From the NCBI GenBank assembly GCA_963787345.1, contig CAWBCW010000036.1, positions 62,001-126,000 of the forward strand: DNA of 64,000 bases, read 5' to 3'. A program made the position numbers and the translations under genes. Under the pieces are notes generated by a model that worked only from the letters and a program-made list of their open reading frames with translations, did not search any database and was not told the origin of the DNA. Origin of the DNA: Bacillus_BD sp963787345. GTDB taxonomy: Bacteria > Bacillota > Bacilli > Bacillales > Cytobacillaceae. Shown piece by piece: positions 42,484 through 51,921 of the stretch (positions are counted from its first letter, which is position 1; each line of letters begins with the position of its first letter).

Positions 42484-43389
42484 TTGAAAAAACAACTTAT
42501 GACGGCCGCAGTTGCATTTGGAATGATGGTTAGTTTTTCTAATCAAGCAGATGCACAAGAAAAAGTCCATACGGTACAGCATGGCGATACACTTTGGAAA
42601 ATTTCACAAAGCTACAACCTATCGACACAAGACTTGGTACAATATAATAACCTGTCATCGACAACCATTTATGTTGGTCAAGAACTATCCTTAATAGCGC
42701 CAAAATCAGCTCATACAACAACGTATACCGTGAAATCCGGCGATAGTCTATATATTATTGCCAATATGCATCATACAACGATCACGGACCTAATGAGGGC
42801 AAATAACATTTCGTCTTCAACCATTTATGTTGGACAAGTTTTGACGATTCCCAACGATTCACAAACCCCAGCGGCAACTACATATACCGTTAAATCAGGA
42901 GATACACTATGGATAGTCGCGAATAAGTTTGGTCTTTCGATCTCTCAACTAAAGTCTTATAATCAACTGACTCATGATTCCCTTCATATCGGTCAAGTTT
43001 TACGTTTGACGCCTGAATCTAGCCCTTCTTTTCATGCTGATGCATTAATCGCTGAGGGAAAAAAATACATAGGAGTTCCTTATAAATGGGGTGGCAACAC
43101 ACCTGAAGGATTTGATTGCTCTGGTTTCTTAAAGTATATCTACCAAACACAAGGAGTAACAATTCCAAGAACAGTGGAAACCATCTGGGACGCCGCTAAA
43201 GCTGTATCATCTCCTCAAAAAGGGGACATCGTATTCTTTACTACATATAAATCAGGTCCATCACATGCGGGAATTTACCTTGGAAACAATCAGTTCCTTC
43301 ATGCCAGCTCTTCCGCAGGTGTGACGATATCCGATTTAAACAACTCTTATTGGAAACCACGTTATTTAGGTGCAAAATCAGTTAATTAG
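42484..43389 (+). CDS. LysM-NlpC/P60 peptidoglycan endopeptidase (LytE-like)
   Basis: A 301-residue secreted wall hydrolase. After a signal peptide (to about ADAQ, residue 25) come three LysM repeats (about 29-72, 81-124, 136-179; each with HTVQHGDTLW- or YTVKSGD-like starts) and a C-terminal NlpC/P60 domain with Cys in GFDCSGF and His in PSHAGIYLG. It should cut D-Glu-meso-DAP bonds, as LytE and CwlS do. The TTG at 42484 gives a normal signal peptide; ATG 42469 is an alternative, and neither has a strong ribosome site. Confidence 0.92.
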   Translation: MKKQLMTAAVAFGMMVSFSNQADAQEKVHTVQHGDTLWKISQSYNLSTQDLVQYNNLSSTTIYVGQELSLIAPKSAHTTTYTVKSGDSLYIIANMHHTTITDLMRANNISSSTIYVGQVLTIPNDSQTPAATTYTVKSGDTLWIVANKFGLSISQLKSYNQLTHDSLHIGQVLRLTPESSPSFHADALIAEGKKYIGVPYKWGGNTPEGFDCSGFLKYIYQTQGVTIPRTVETIWDAAKAVSSPQKGDIVFFTTYKSGPSHAGIYLGNNQFLHASSSAGVTISDLNNSYWKPRYLGAKSVN

Positions 43390-43407
43390 TGGATATTTTG
43401 AAATAGA

Positions 43408-43451
43408 AAAAAGAGTGACTTCTTCTATCTCGTTGATAAAGAAGAAGTCAC
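43408..43451. terminator. Bidirectional terminator between wall hydrolase and flavodoxin
   Basis: GTGACTTCTTC (43415-43425) pairs with GAAGAAGTCAC (43441-43451). The reverse strand has TCTTTTTTC behind the stem. Confidence 0.8.
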
Positions 43452-43533
43452 CCCTACTTAATATCTCTTTCTTATCTTTCATTATTAATTCTATTTAATT
43501 CGTCACGAAGAAGCCCCCGCTTCTAAAAGTTCC

Positions 43534-43995
43534 CTATGCACCAATTCCCCTTCTCTGCTCTTCAATAAGCTTTTCAGCAAATCCCCTGCACTTCATCTCG
43601 ATCTCTTCCTCATCTTCTAATCCGCTGTCTACCTTTAAACCACTCGTAATCAGTGCACACCCCTGATTTTGCAAAGCCTCTTCTAAAAGATCAACCGCTC
43701 TGGCAAAATGGTCATAAGCCGAATCTCCAGGACCAAAGGCTGCGCCCAACTTACCTGTTAAATCAACATCTGCCATTTCATCATAGAAGACAAGAATTTC
43801 ATCTGCTAAATCACCATCTCCCCACGTATAACTTCCAATCAGAATTCGTTCATATGATGCTAGTTCCTCTGCTTCTGCCTCAAAAGCATCCCTTAATAAA
43901 ACTTGATCCCCATTTTTCGTCAGTTCCGCCGCAATCGTTTCTGCCATGAGCTCAGTTGTCCCCGTCATACTCGCATAAACAATAATCGTTCTCAT
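43534..43995 (-). CDS. Flavodoxin
   Basis: A 153-residue FMN-binding electron carrier. The phosphate loop SMTGTTELMAE (about residue 9), the YTWGDGDLADE segment (about residue 57) and FGPGDSAYDHF (about residue 88) are typical of short-chain Bacillus flavodoxins such as YkuN/YkuP. It could accept electrons from the fused 2-oxoacid oxidoreductase or serve desaturase and NO synthase; which one is not shown. ATG follows GGGGAG. Confidence 0.93.
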   Translation of the reverse strand: MRTIIVYASMTGTTELMAETIAAELTKNGDQVLLRDAFEAEAEELASYERILIGSYTWGDGDLADEILVFYDEMADVDLTGKLGAAFGPGDSAYDHFARAVDLLEEALQNQGCALITSGLKVDSGLEDEEEIEMKCRGFAEKLIEEQRRGIGA

Positions 43996-44133
43996 CTTAG
44001 CTCCCCCTAAGAATAGGATTAAACACTGTGCTAATGTTACAATTTAAGCATAATGGATCATCTGTTTATTTAAATTGATCTCCATCAATTTTATTAAGAA
44101 AACACGATAAATTTAGACGCCTAGCCCTGATAT

Positions 44134-44167
44134 AAAAAAGAGAGAAGACCAAATTGGTCCTCTCCCT
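44134..44167 (-). terminator. Terminator of the DUF1648 gene
   Basis: Reverse strand: GAGAGGACC (44154-44162) pairs with GGTCTTCTCTC (44139-44149), followed by TTTTTT. Confidence 0.85.
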
Positions 44168-44180
44168 CTTGTTAAAAATG

Positions 44181-44687
44181 TTATTTAATTTTACTTTGTT
44201 GAATCAAGCCAATGACGATCGGGATGAATGTTCCTCCAAGGATGATCGGCATGAGCCACCCTCCAAATCCATCCCGCCAACCTAATGCAACAGAAACAGA
44301 TTCGTATAATAAAAGTGAAAAAATGATGAGACAAATATTCTTCAATCGATTCAATAATTTCCTGCTGTGCAAATAAAATTGGACAGCATTCGATTCATTG
44401 ATCCGTTGTGGGTAATTATGCATTTCTGGAAACTTCTCAAACACGTACATGAATAACAGCGTAAATAAGCCAATCCCAGGCAAAATGAGTAATTCTGCCT
44501 TCGAACCCCAACGATCAACTTCACCAGCGGCATTATAATGAGCCGGCACTTCATTTGGGAGTTGATTCCAAACGTAGATGAGAAAAAAGGTTGTGCCCAA
44601 ATAAATGACCATTCCAACGATGTCCCAAACCCACTCACTTCTCGTTTTAGGAATTTTGATTTTAGGACGATTCCATGATTTAGACAT
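44181..44687 (-). CDS. DUF1648-domain membrane protein
   Basis: A 168-residue protein with about four helices. The N-terminal DUF1648 part contains the hallmark LPNEVPAHYNAAGEVDRWGSK (split: PNEVPAHYN, then GEVDRWGSK near residue 55). Members of this family (YhdP-, SdpI-like) are often linked to bacteriocin immunity or regulation, but no function is known here. ATG 44687 follows GGAGGGGGAGG. It lies downstream of the RND gene in the same direction, yet the RND gene has its own terminator. Confidence 0.85.
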   Translation of the reverse strand: MSKSWNRPKIKIPKTRSEWVWDIVGMVIYLGTTFFLIYVWNQLPNEVPAHYNAAGEVDRWGSKAELLILPGIGLFTLLFMYVFEKFPEMHNYPQRINESNAVQFYLHSRKLLNRLKNICLIIFSLLLYESVSVALGWRDGFGGWLMPIILGGTFIPIVIGLIQQSKIK

Positions 44688-44753
44688 GCTTTCCTCCCCC
44701 TCCAAGACTCTTATTCTTATATTTTACAATAGTGCAACCTGATTGTTAATCGA

Positions 44754-44794
44754 ACAAAAAAACCTAACAAGAAGTCACCCTCTTGTTAGGTTTT
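44754..44794 (-). terminator. Terminator of the second RND gene
   Basis: Reverse strand: AACCTAACAAG (44782-44792) pairs with CTTGTTAGGTT (44761-44771), followed by a run of seven T. Confidence 0.9.
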
Positions 44795-44798
44795 CACC

Positions 44799-47700
44799 TT
44801 AATTCTCTTGAATATCTTTACGATTTTTCTTTAATAGCTTGGATAATACTTCATATACAATTGGGACGACAATTAACGTTAATGCAGTTGAACTGATTAA
44901 TCCACCAATAACGGTAATTCCTAAGTCTTTCGAAATGAGACCACCGCCACCTGATCCGATTGCTAATGGAAGCAATGCACCAATTGTAGCGATCGCTGTC
45001 ATCAGAATTGGACGTAAACGAGTGGCTCCCGCTTCTAAGATCGCTTCACGCATCGTCATTCCGGCTTTTTCCATCCGAATGATTCGGTCAACCAATACGA
45101 TTGCGTTCGTTACGACGATCCCAATTAACATTAAGAGACCCATCATCACCTGTACAGAAATCGTTTCACCTGTAATCCATAACCCGACAAATGAACCAAT
45201 CACCGTAAACGGCAATGAGAAAAGAATTGCAAATGGCGCAAGACCTTCACCAAATGTAACAACGAGGATGAAGTAGACAATCGCTACCGCCGCAATCATC
45301 GCAATCCCAAGTTGTGTAAAGGTTTCTTGCATATCAGCCGCTACACCCTCTACTCCAACAGTAACTCCTTTTGGCAGCTCTAGATCTTCAATCGCCTCAT
45401 CGATTTCCGATGTTGCTTTTGAAATATCTTTGTCCAAGATCTTCCCTGAAACCGTCGCATAATACTCACCAGCACTACGAGATAAAGTATTTAACGTCGT
45501 ACCTTCTTCAACGGTTACAAGATCCTTTAACGGCATCTCACCGAGTGCAGTTGGAATTTGTTTGGCTAACATTTCATCAATCGATTTAGGCTGCTGGTCA
45601 GCACCTCGCTCGCTCTTTACGATAACATCTAGCGTTTCGCCTTCTTTTTCAATCGTTGTTAACATATCTTTTGAATGATTCGGACTTAACATCATAACAA
45701 TTTGACCAGCTGTTAAACCGTACTGCAGCAATTCATCTTGCTTCACTTTAAACGTATATTCTACATAAGCATCTTCTGTTGTTGAAGAGACATCTTCTAA
45801 ACGATCATTATCCTTCATAACGTCTTCAACCATTTTTACAGCTTCATTTAGTTTAGTTAAACTTTCACTGTAGAACGTGTAACTCACTTCATTCGATGCA
45901 AATCCCATCGAAGCAAAATCTTGATTTTTCCATTCCCCAGATTGTTCCATATTAAAGACGTAGTCTTCAATTTCGGCACGTACTTCTGGGAAGTTTTTCA
46001 GTTCATCATCAAAGATCAGATACATTAGCGCACCGTTCGATCCCCCGCCCATCATTGCAGACATTGGATCAGCACTATCCGTAATTGATAATTGAAGAAT
46101 TTCAATTTCATCCCGTTTTAGCAACTCTTTTTCAACGGCTGTTACATTTTTCATTGTTTCCTCTTCAAGCTCACCTGTTGCCGGTGTGTACGTTAAGTAC
46201 ATAACCTTTTCTTCATCAGAACCTAAGAAACTAAAGCCAATTAATGGCATTAACGCAAAACTTCCAGCTAACAAAAGAATTGAAATCAACGAAGTAATAA
46301 CCTTATGATTCAGTGACCATTTCAAGGCCTTTTTATACCCGTTTGCTAACTTACCAGCTTCTTTATGCTTAACTTCAGTTTTTTCACTGTATAATTTTTT
46401 CTTAAACAACGTATGGGATAAGGCTGGCACAATTGTAATCGCAACTAATAATGACGCTCCTAGAGCAAATGTCATCGTTAATGCAAACGGTCTAAACAAT
46501 TCACCGACCATTCCTCCAACAAACATCAGTGGAGCAAACACTGCTACCGTTACTAATGTAGAAGAAAAAATTGGTTTGAACATTTCAATCGTTGATTCAC
46601 GGATTAATGCACGGCCTGATAACTTTTCACCTTTTAAATGAATCCTTCGATAAATATTTTCAACGACGACGATGGAGTCATCAATCACCCGTCCAATCGC
46701 TACCGTGATCGCGCCTAACGTCATAATATTTAATGTAATACCCATCCAATTCAATAGTAAGAATGCCGCAAAGATTGAAACTGGAATGGAGATAATAGAG
46801 ATAATCGTAGATTTAAAATCACGTAGGAATAAGAGAATAATCAATACTGCGATTAACCCGCCAAATACTGCTTTTTCAACCATGGTAAATACCGCTTCTT
46901 CAATCGGTTCTCCTTGGTCAAGTGAAATATCGACGTTTAACCCTTCGATTCTCTCCTCTTCTTCTGCGACAAGAGTTTTCACATCATTTACAACATCTAC
47001 TGTGTTGGCTTGCTGTTCTTTAACAATTTGAATCGCAATCGCATCTTCGCCATTTGTTCTGGCAATGGACTCTACTTTACCAACTAATTCAATTGAAGCA
47101 ATATCACTTAATTTAACAAACGGAACAGGGTTTGTTTCAGATGGTGTTACTGGAATTAACATCTCCTTTAATTCCTCTTCCGTCATGAACTTACCATCAA
47201 CAGAAACCGCTTGTTCTCCTTCTTCAAACTCATATAAACCTAGTGATACACCTAAATTACTCGCTTGAATCAGGTCTTTCACATCTTGCTCAGTTAAACC
47301 AAGTTCTGCTAACTTTTCTTGATTGTATTGAAGTTCAACCTCTTCGATATGCTGTCCCGTAATCGTTGTATTCCCAACACCATCTAACTTTTCAATTTTT
47401 GGTAAAAGGATCTCTTCGACTGTTGAGGTTAAATCAACAATATCTTCCGTTTCACTGCTTGCACTTAATGCTACGACTGGCATCATATTCATGCTAAGCG
47501 CTGTAACGATTGGCTCTCCGGCCTGTTCAGGTAACTGAATCGCTTCTAAAGCAGATTGCAGAGCACGTTTTGCCTCGTCCATATCTGTACCATATTCATA
47601 TTCTACTTGAATATTAGCCATACTCGAGTATGAATTCGAGTAGACTACCTTCACATCTTCAAGCCCTTGCACGACTTTTTCAATTGGAATCGATACGTCT

Positions 47701-47885
47701 TCCATTACTTTTTCTGGAGTTGCCCCTGGATACACGTCCATTACTAATAAATACGGAATTGAAATATCCGGAATGGTTTCCATTTTCATTCTTGTACCTG
47801 AGTAAATCCCAGTCACGGTAATAATGATCGTAAGCAGCCAAACGGCTAATTTATTCTTTAAAACAAAATTGACTAAACCTTTCAC
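44799..47885 (-). CDS. RND-family efflux transporter, SwrC-like
   Basis: A 1028-residue RND pump. The N-terminus (LVNFVLKNKLAVWLLTII, then TIPDISIPYLLVMDVYPGATP) closely resembles SwrC (YerP) of B. subtilis, which exports surfactin and gives lipopeptide tolerance. Two six-helix blocks and two large external loops are present, and TM4 has the relay acids in GRVIDDSIVVVENIYRR. The GTG start has a weak GGTAGGTG site. A divergent TetR gene and a shared operator indicate substrate-induced control. The export substrate is inferred by similarity only. Confidence 0.93.
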   Translation of the reverse strand: MKGLVNFVLKNKLAVWLLTIIITVTGIYSGTRMKMETIPDISIPYLLVMDVYPGATPEKVMEDVSIPIEKVVQGLEDVKVVYSNSYSSMANIQVEYEYGTDMDEAKRALQSALEAIQLPEQAGEPIVTALSMNMMPVVALSASSETEDIVDLTSTVEEILLPKIEKLDGVGNTTITGQHIEEVELQYNQEKLAELGLTEQDVKDLIQASNLGVSLGLYEFEEGEQAVSVDGKFMTEEELKEMLIPVTPSETNPVPFVKLSDIASIELVGKVESIARTNGEDAIAIQIVKEQQANTVDVVNDVKTLVAEEEERIEGLNVDISLDQGEPIEEAVFTMVEKAVFGGLIAVLIILLFLRDFKSTIISIISIPVSIFAAFLLLNWMGITLNIMTLGAITVAIGRVIDDSIVVVENIYRRIHLKGEKLSGRALIRESTIEMFKPIFSSTLVTVAVFAPLMFVGGMVGELFRPFALTMTFALGASLLVAITIVPALSHTLFKKKLYSEKTEVKHKEAGKLANGYKKALKWSLNHKVITSLISILLLAGSFALMPLIGFSFLGSDEEKVMYLTYTPATGELEEETMKNVTAVEKELLKRDEIEILQLSITDSADPMSAMMGGGSNGALMYLIFDDELKNFPEVRAEIEDYVFNMEQSGEWKNQDFASMGFASNEVSYTFYSESLTKLNEAVKMVEDVMKDNDRLEDVSSTTEDAYVEYTFKVKQDELLQYGLTAGQIVMMLSPNHSKDMLTTIEKEGETLDVIVKSERGADQQPKSIDEMLAKQIPTALGEMPLKDLVTVEEGTTLNTLSRSAGEYYATVSGKILDKDISKATSEIDEAIEDLELPKGVTVGVEGVAADMQETFTQLGIAMIAAVAIVYFILVVTFGEGLAPFAILFSLPFTVIGSFVGLWITGETISVQVMMGLLMLIGIVVTNAIVLVDRIIRMEKAGMTMREAILEAGATRLRPILMTAIATIGALLPLAIGSGGGGLISKDLGITVIGGLISSTALTLIVVPIVYEVLSKLLKKNRKDIQEN

Positions 47886-47902
47886 CTTTACACCTACCCT
47901 TA

Positions 47903-47931
47903 TTGACTCTTTTAGTTCACTTTTTTATAAT
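47903..47931 (+). promoter_or_regulatory. Promoter of the TetR gene
   Basis: TTGACT (47903-47908) and TATAAT (47926-47931), spacer 17. The expected start point falls inside the operator at 47934-47947. Confidence 0.7.
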
Positions 47932-47955
47932 AATGACTAGTTGGTCACTTGTCAA
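47927..47955 (-). promoter_or_regulatory. Promoter of the SwrC-like RND gene
   Basis: Reverse strand: TTGACA (47950-47955) and TATTAT (47927-47932), spacer 17. The -10 boxes of the two divergent promoters overlap face to face and the operator fills this spacer. Confidence 0.7.
47934..47947. promoter_or_regulatory. TetR-type operator
   Basis: TGACTAGTTGGTCA has TGAC/GTCA arms and an almost symmetric centre, like operators of TetR/AcrR repressors in Bacilli. One bound repressor would block both divergent promoters. Confidence 0.6.
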
Positions 47956-47982
47956 CGAAAGACACTAGGAGAGATTGTAAAG

Positions 47983-48813
47983 ATGACAAAGAAACAATTA
48001 ATTATGGAAAAGGCCGCAGAGCTTTTTGCTAAACAAGGTTTTGACGCTACTTCTATTCAGCAAATCACTGATTACTGTGGGATTTCTAAAGGAGCCTTTT
48101 ACTTAACATTCAAGTCGAAGGATGAATTGATTGAAACCCTCATTGATCAATTTATGATGCAGATCATTTCAGAGATTGACTATATAGTCAATCATTCAAA
48201 AGATGAACAGACGATCTTGTTTGATTTTTATTACACTTCGTACCATTTTTTCCAGAGACATTCAAATTTTTCCAAGATATTTATTAAAGAACAAATGCAA
48301 TCCCTTAATGAGGAAGTGTTAGTGAAATTACGTTCATATAATGAAATGATTGAGAAAATAATTCTGTCAATGATCCATCGTTTATATGGAGAAAGAGCGA
48401 GAGAGTGCAAGTATGATTTAATGTACTGTATAAAAGGTTTTTTAAACATCTATGCGGAATTGTTTTTATATTATAGTGTGCCTGTAGACTTACAATCAAT
48501 GTGTCATTCGCTTGTAGAAAAAACAAACCTCATCGCGAAGCACTCAACGGTTCCGTTTATGACTGAGGAGATGAGGCATTTATTACAACCTATTAATGAG
48601 GAAATTACCAACGAACACCTCCTTGATATTGTCGAGCAGAGAATTAGCGAATTAGAAGAGTCGCTTGAGAAAGATTCATTGATTTTGTTACATGATGATT
48701 TGGAGAAGCCTTCCTACCAGCCGGCCATTGTAAAAGGATTAATTGAAAATATCCGAAACCACCCTGATTGTAAGTGGATTGCCAATGTACTGCTCCATTA
48801 CTATCAATTTTAA
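47983..48813 (+). CDS. TetR/AcrR-family repressor
   Basis: A 276-residue TetR protein with the N-terminal HTH (AAELFAKQGFDATSIQQI, then GISKGAFYLTFKSKDELI). The C-terminal ligand domain is long for the family, with an acidic extension after residue 200. It is divergent from the SwrC-like pump, so it probably represses the pump and itself. ATG 47983 follows AGGAGAGA; the upstream frame to 47941 overlaps the operator and is not translated. Confidence 0.9.
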   Translation: MTKKQLIMEKAAELFAKQGFDATSIQQITDYCGISKGAFYLTFKSKDELIETLIDQFMMQIISEIDYIVNHSKDEQTILFDFYYTSYHFFQRHSNFSKIFIKEQMQSLNEEVLVKLRSYNEMIEKIILSMIHRLYGERARECKYDLMYCIKGFLNIYAELFLYYSVPVDLQSMCHSLVEKTNLIAKHSTVPFMTEEMRHLLQPINEEITNEHLLDIVEQRISELEESLEKDSLILLHDDLEKPSYQPAIVKGLIENIRNHPDCKWIANVLLHYYQF

Positions 48814-48951
48814 ACCAAGAGAAGTTCATCTTTCTGAGCGAGACCTATGTGGCGCCTTCTTGCTGTTCACAGGTTTCTTTATACATGTTCGCATAATTTG
48901 ACAAATAATGATAAACTACTTTCAGATTATATGTAGATGGAGGGACATCCC

Positions 48952-49500
48952 TTGCAAGAAGAGAAAGATACGAATAGTTGGGAAAAGCATGAAGATATCC
49001 TTGAAATGTTTATACAGACGATTGCTAGAAATATGAATCTATATGGAATAAATCCTTCAGTTGGAAGGCTGTACGGGGTATTATATTTTTCTGAACACTC
49101 GATGACTCTTGATGATATGCGTGAAGCTTTAGCGATGAGTAAAACGAGCATGTCTACAGGTGTTCGAGCATTATCTGACATGAAAATGGTAGAGTCTATT
49201 TACAAAAAGGGCGTACGTAAAGATCTATATCAAACCGAAGAGGACTGGTATAAATCCTTTACTTCTTTATTCGGGACTCGTTGGAGAAACCAAACAGAGA
49301 CAAATATTGAGGAAGCAGAGGAAGCCATCGAGAAGTTGCAAGATCTGCAGCAAAAAACAGATGACGAAGCATTAATTAATAAAATTAACAATGATTTAGA
49401 AAAGCTAACTTATGCGAAAAATTATTATAAATGGCTAATGAGTCTTATTAAGGTAATTGAATCAGGAGAAATTTTTCAGTTTGTTCCAAAAAATGAATAA
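48952..49500 (+). CDS. GbsR/OpcR-type MarR-like regulator
   Basis: A 182-residue regulator like B. subtilis GbsR and OpcR, which control choline uptake and glycine betaine genes. The HTH is MTLDDMREALAMSKTSMSTG (residues about 50-69), followed by the typical GVRKDLY and a C-terminal helical, acidic region (EEAEEAIEKL). TTG 48952 is used because GGAGGG lies eight bases before it. It lies upstream of opuA in the same direction with its own terminator, and an inverted repeat before opuA is its likely target. Confidence 0.88.
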   Translation: MQEEKDTNSWEKHEDILEMFIQTIARNMNLYGINPSVGRLYGVLYFSEHSMTLDDMREALAMSKTSMSTGVRALSDMKMVESIYKKGVRKDLYQTEEDWYKSFTSLFGTRWRNQTETNIEEAEEAIEKLQDLQQKTDDEALINKINNDLEKLTYAKNYYKWLMSLIKVIESGEIFQFVPKNE

Positions 49501-49809
49501 CTTTGCAGGGAATCTGAACCAGTGATGGGGTCGATTCCCTTTTTATTTTAACTGAATACTAATTATTTAAAACTGTTTTAACCCTCCCCAAGGATTTGGG
49601 AGGATTTTGGCGAAAAACGGAGAATCATCGATTATTATTTGTACAGAATAAACTGTATGTAAATTACAAACGGTTTATCACGTTTGTAAAACACAATTAA
49701 CTCATGTATATTGATAAAGTAATTCAAATATAACAGGGCATTTAGTCGGAGATAATCCGTCGTATAAAGTATTTGATAGATAACTAATCTTAAAGAAGAG
49801 GTGATGAAT
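49501..49809. promoter_or_regulatory. opuA upstream region with candidate GbsR operator
   Basis: TTACAAACG (49664-49672) and CGTTTGTAA (49681-49689) are perfect inverted repeats. A degenerate relative, TTTGTACAG/CTGTATGTAA, lies just upstream (about 49638-49662). Position between regulator and opuA suggests binding by the GbsR-type protein. No clear -35/-10 pair could be chosen. Confidence 0.5.
49507..49550 (+). terminator. Terminator of the gbsR-type gene
   Basis: AGGGAATC (49507-49514) pairs with GATTCCCT (49533-49540), then TTTTATTTT. A second hairpin, CCTCCC/GGGAGG, lies at 49584-49604. Confidence 0.75.
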
Positions 49810-51006
49810 TTGCCCATAATTGAAGTGAAAGATTTAACAAAGATCTTTGGTAAGAATACCAAACAGGCGTTGAAATCTTTAGATGAAGGCAAATCTAAAG
49901 AAACAATTCTTAAAGAAACTGGATGTACAGTCGGTGTAAATCGATCTTCCTTTTCAGTGGAACCTGGTGAAATATTTGTCATCATGGGCCTTTCTGGCAG
50001 TGGTAAATCCACGTTAATTCGATTAATTAATAGACTGATAGAGCCTACACAAGGAAGTATTTTGATCGATGATGAGGATTTGGCAAAGCTTGATAAAGCC
50101 TCCCTTCGTAAAGTAAGAAGAGAAAAATTGAGTATGGTATTTCAGCAATTCGCATTATTTCCACATCGTACCATTCTACAAAACGCAGCTTATGGATTAG
50201 AAGTTCAAAATATACCAAAAGAGGAACGGGAAAAACGAGCGACAGAAGCTCTCGAATTAGTTGGATTAGGTCATTATCTTCACCAAAAACCTGGACAACT
50301 ATCCGGCGGAATGCAACAGCGTGTTGGACTTGCACGTGCTCTTGCTAATGATCCGAAGGTACTTTTGATGGATGAAGCATTTTCTGCATTAGATCCGCTG
50401 ATTCGCAAAGACATGCAGGATCAACTCCTCGATTTACAATCAACTATGAAAAAAACGATCGTATTTATTACCCATGATTTAGATGAAGCATTACGTCTTG
50501 GCGACCGGATCGCAATTATGAGAGACGGGGTAATCGTTCAAATCGGTACACCTGAAGAAATTCTTGTAAATCCAGCGAATTCTTATGTTGAGCGATTTGT
50601 AGAAGATGTTGACCGTTCGAAAGTATTGACTGCCCATCATATTATGAAGCGTCCAGAAGCAATCATTCTCGAAAAACATGGACCTAGAGTTGCACTTGAA
50701 AGAATGCGTGAAGCGGGGATCTCATCGATTTTTGTTACGAATAACCAAAGAAAGTTATGCGGCTATGTAACAGCTGATGATGCCTTGGATGCAAGAAATA
50801 ATGGGGTATCAGATTTAAAAACCATTATTAAGACAGATGTACCAAGAGTTGGGAGAGACACAACGATAAATGATATTTTCTCGATCATTTATGGCTCCCC
50901 TATTCCTGTAGCTGTTGTTGAAGATGAAAAATTAGCCGGAATCATCGTTCGGGGTACAGTCATTGGGGCCCTTGCCGGAGAAAGCGAGGTGAACCTGGAT
51001 GCTTAA
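49810..51006 (+). CDS. opuAA: Glycine betaine ABC importer, ATPase with CBS domains
   Basis: A 398-residue ATPase of the OpuA compatible-solute importer. It has Walker A GLSGSGKST, signature LSGGMQQRVGLARAL, Walker B VLLMDEAFSALD, and a C-terminal tandem CBS module (about 275-395) that senses ionic strength or c-di-AMP in relatives. The TTG at 49810 follows GAGGTG at a normal distance; GTG 49801 and ATG 49804 touch the site. Its end overlaps opuAB by eight bases. Confidence 0.93.
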   Translation: MPIIEVKDLTKIFGKNTKQALKSLDEGKSKETILKETGCTVGVNRSSFSVEPGEIFVIMGLSGSGKSTLIRLINRLIEPTQGSILIDDEDLAKLDKASLRKVRREKLSMVFQQFALFPHRTILQNAAYGLEVQNIPKEEREKRATEALELVGLGHYLHQKPGQLSGGMQQRVGLARALANDPKVLLMDEAFSALDPLIRKDMQDQLLDLQSTMKKTIVFITHDLDEALRLGDRIAIMRDGVIVQIGTPEEILVNPANSYVERFVEDVDRSKVLTAHHIMKRPEAIILEKHGPRVALERMREAGISSIFVTNNQRKLCGYVTADDALDARNNGVSDLKTIIKTDVPRVGRDTTINDIFSIIYGSPIPVAVVEDEKLAGIIVRGTVIGALAGESEVNLDA

Positions 51007-51856
51007 TGGAATACTAGAGATTATACCCGAAATTCAAATTGCCAAAGCAACAGAAAAAGTAACCGATTGGTTAACCGATACCTTTGCATTTATATTTGAT
51101 CCTATCAATAAGCATTTTGGAAACTTTATGGAATTTTTGGCGGAAGATGTATTGTTAGCCATTCCTCCTGTTATCTTCATTCTATTCGTTGCCTTATTAG
51201 CATTTTTCATATCTGGTAAAAAACTAGGGTTAGCCGCTTTCTCGATTGTCGGGCTGTGGTTAATTTATAACCAAGGACACTGGGAAGATTTAATGAATAC
51301 CGTAACACTCGTATTACTCGCAAGTGTTTTATCGATCATCATAGGCGTTCCAATTGGAATCTTAATGTCAAAAAGCAAAACAGCTAATGCCATTTTCAAA
51401 CCGATCTTAGACTTTATGCAGACAATGCCAGCTTTTGTCTACTTAATTCCAGCTGTTGCCTTCTTTGGAATTGGGATGGTACCAGGTGTATTCGCGTCCT
51501 TAATTTTCGCAACACCGCCAACAGTCCGATTTACAAACTTAGGAATTCGACAAGTACCAAGAGAATTAGTAGAAGCATCAGATGCATTTGGTAGTACGGG
51601 AATGCAAAAGCTGTTAAAGGTTGAACTGCCAATGGCTAAATCAACGATTATGGCAGGTATTAACCAAACCGTGATGTTGGCCCTTTCCATGGTCGTTATC
51701 GCATCAATGATTGGTGCTCCAGGTCTTGGTAGACAAGTTCTTTCATCTTTACAGCGTGCCCAAGTCGGTACAGGCTTTGTCGCTGGTTTAGGGATTGTAA
51801 TTTTAGCAATCATCATTGACCGCTTAACACAAAACATTAATAAAAAGAAAGCTTAA
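50999..51856 (+). CDS. opuAB: Glycine betaine ABC importer, permease
   Basis: A 285-residue permease with a N-terminal amphipathic part and about seven helices; the EAA loop is EASDAFGSTGMQKLLKVELP (about residues 195-214). It forms the OpuA channel with the overlapping ATPase gene. Ribosome site GAGGTGAA. The binding-protein gene follows 65 bases downstream but is frameshifted. Confidence 0.93.
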   Translation: MLNGILEIIPEIQIAKATEKVTDWLTDTFAFIFDPINKHFGNFMEFLAEDVLLAIPPVIFILFVALLAFFISGKKLGLAAFSIVGLWLIYNQGHWEDLMNTVTLVLLASVLSIIIGVPIGILMSKSKTANAIFKPILDFMQTMPAFVYLIPAVAFFGIGMVPGVFASLIFATPPTVRFTNLGIRQVPRELVEASDAFGSTGMQKLLKVELPMAKSTIMAGINQTVMLALSMVVIASMIGAPGLGRQVLSSLQRAQVGTGFVAGLGIVILAIIIDRLTQNINKKKA

Positions 51857-51921
51857 GTTTGTATCTTTTCATTGCGAAAAGTTCAATAAATATAGTTTTA
51901 AAAAAGGAGACAAATAAATTT

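Noticed and set aside
44839..45276. 145-codon forward frame inside the second RND gene
   Set aside because: Antisense shadow of a conserved transporter region with no start signal.
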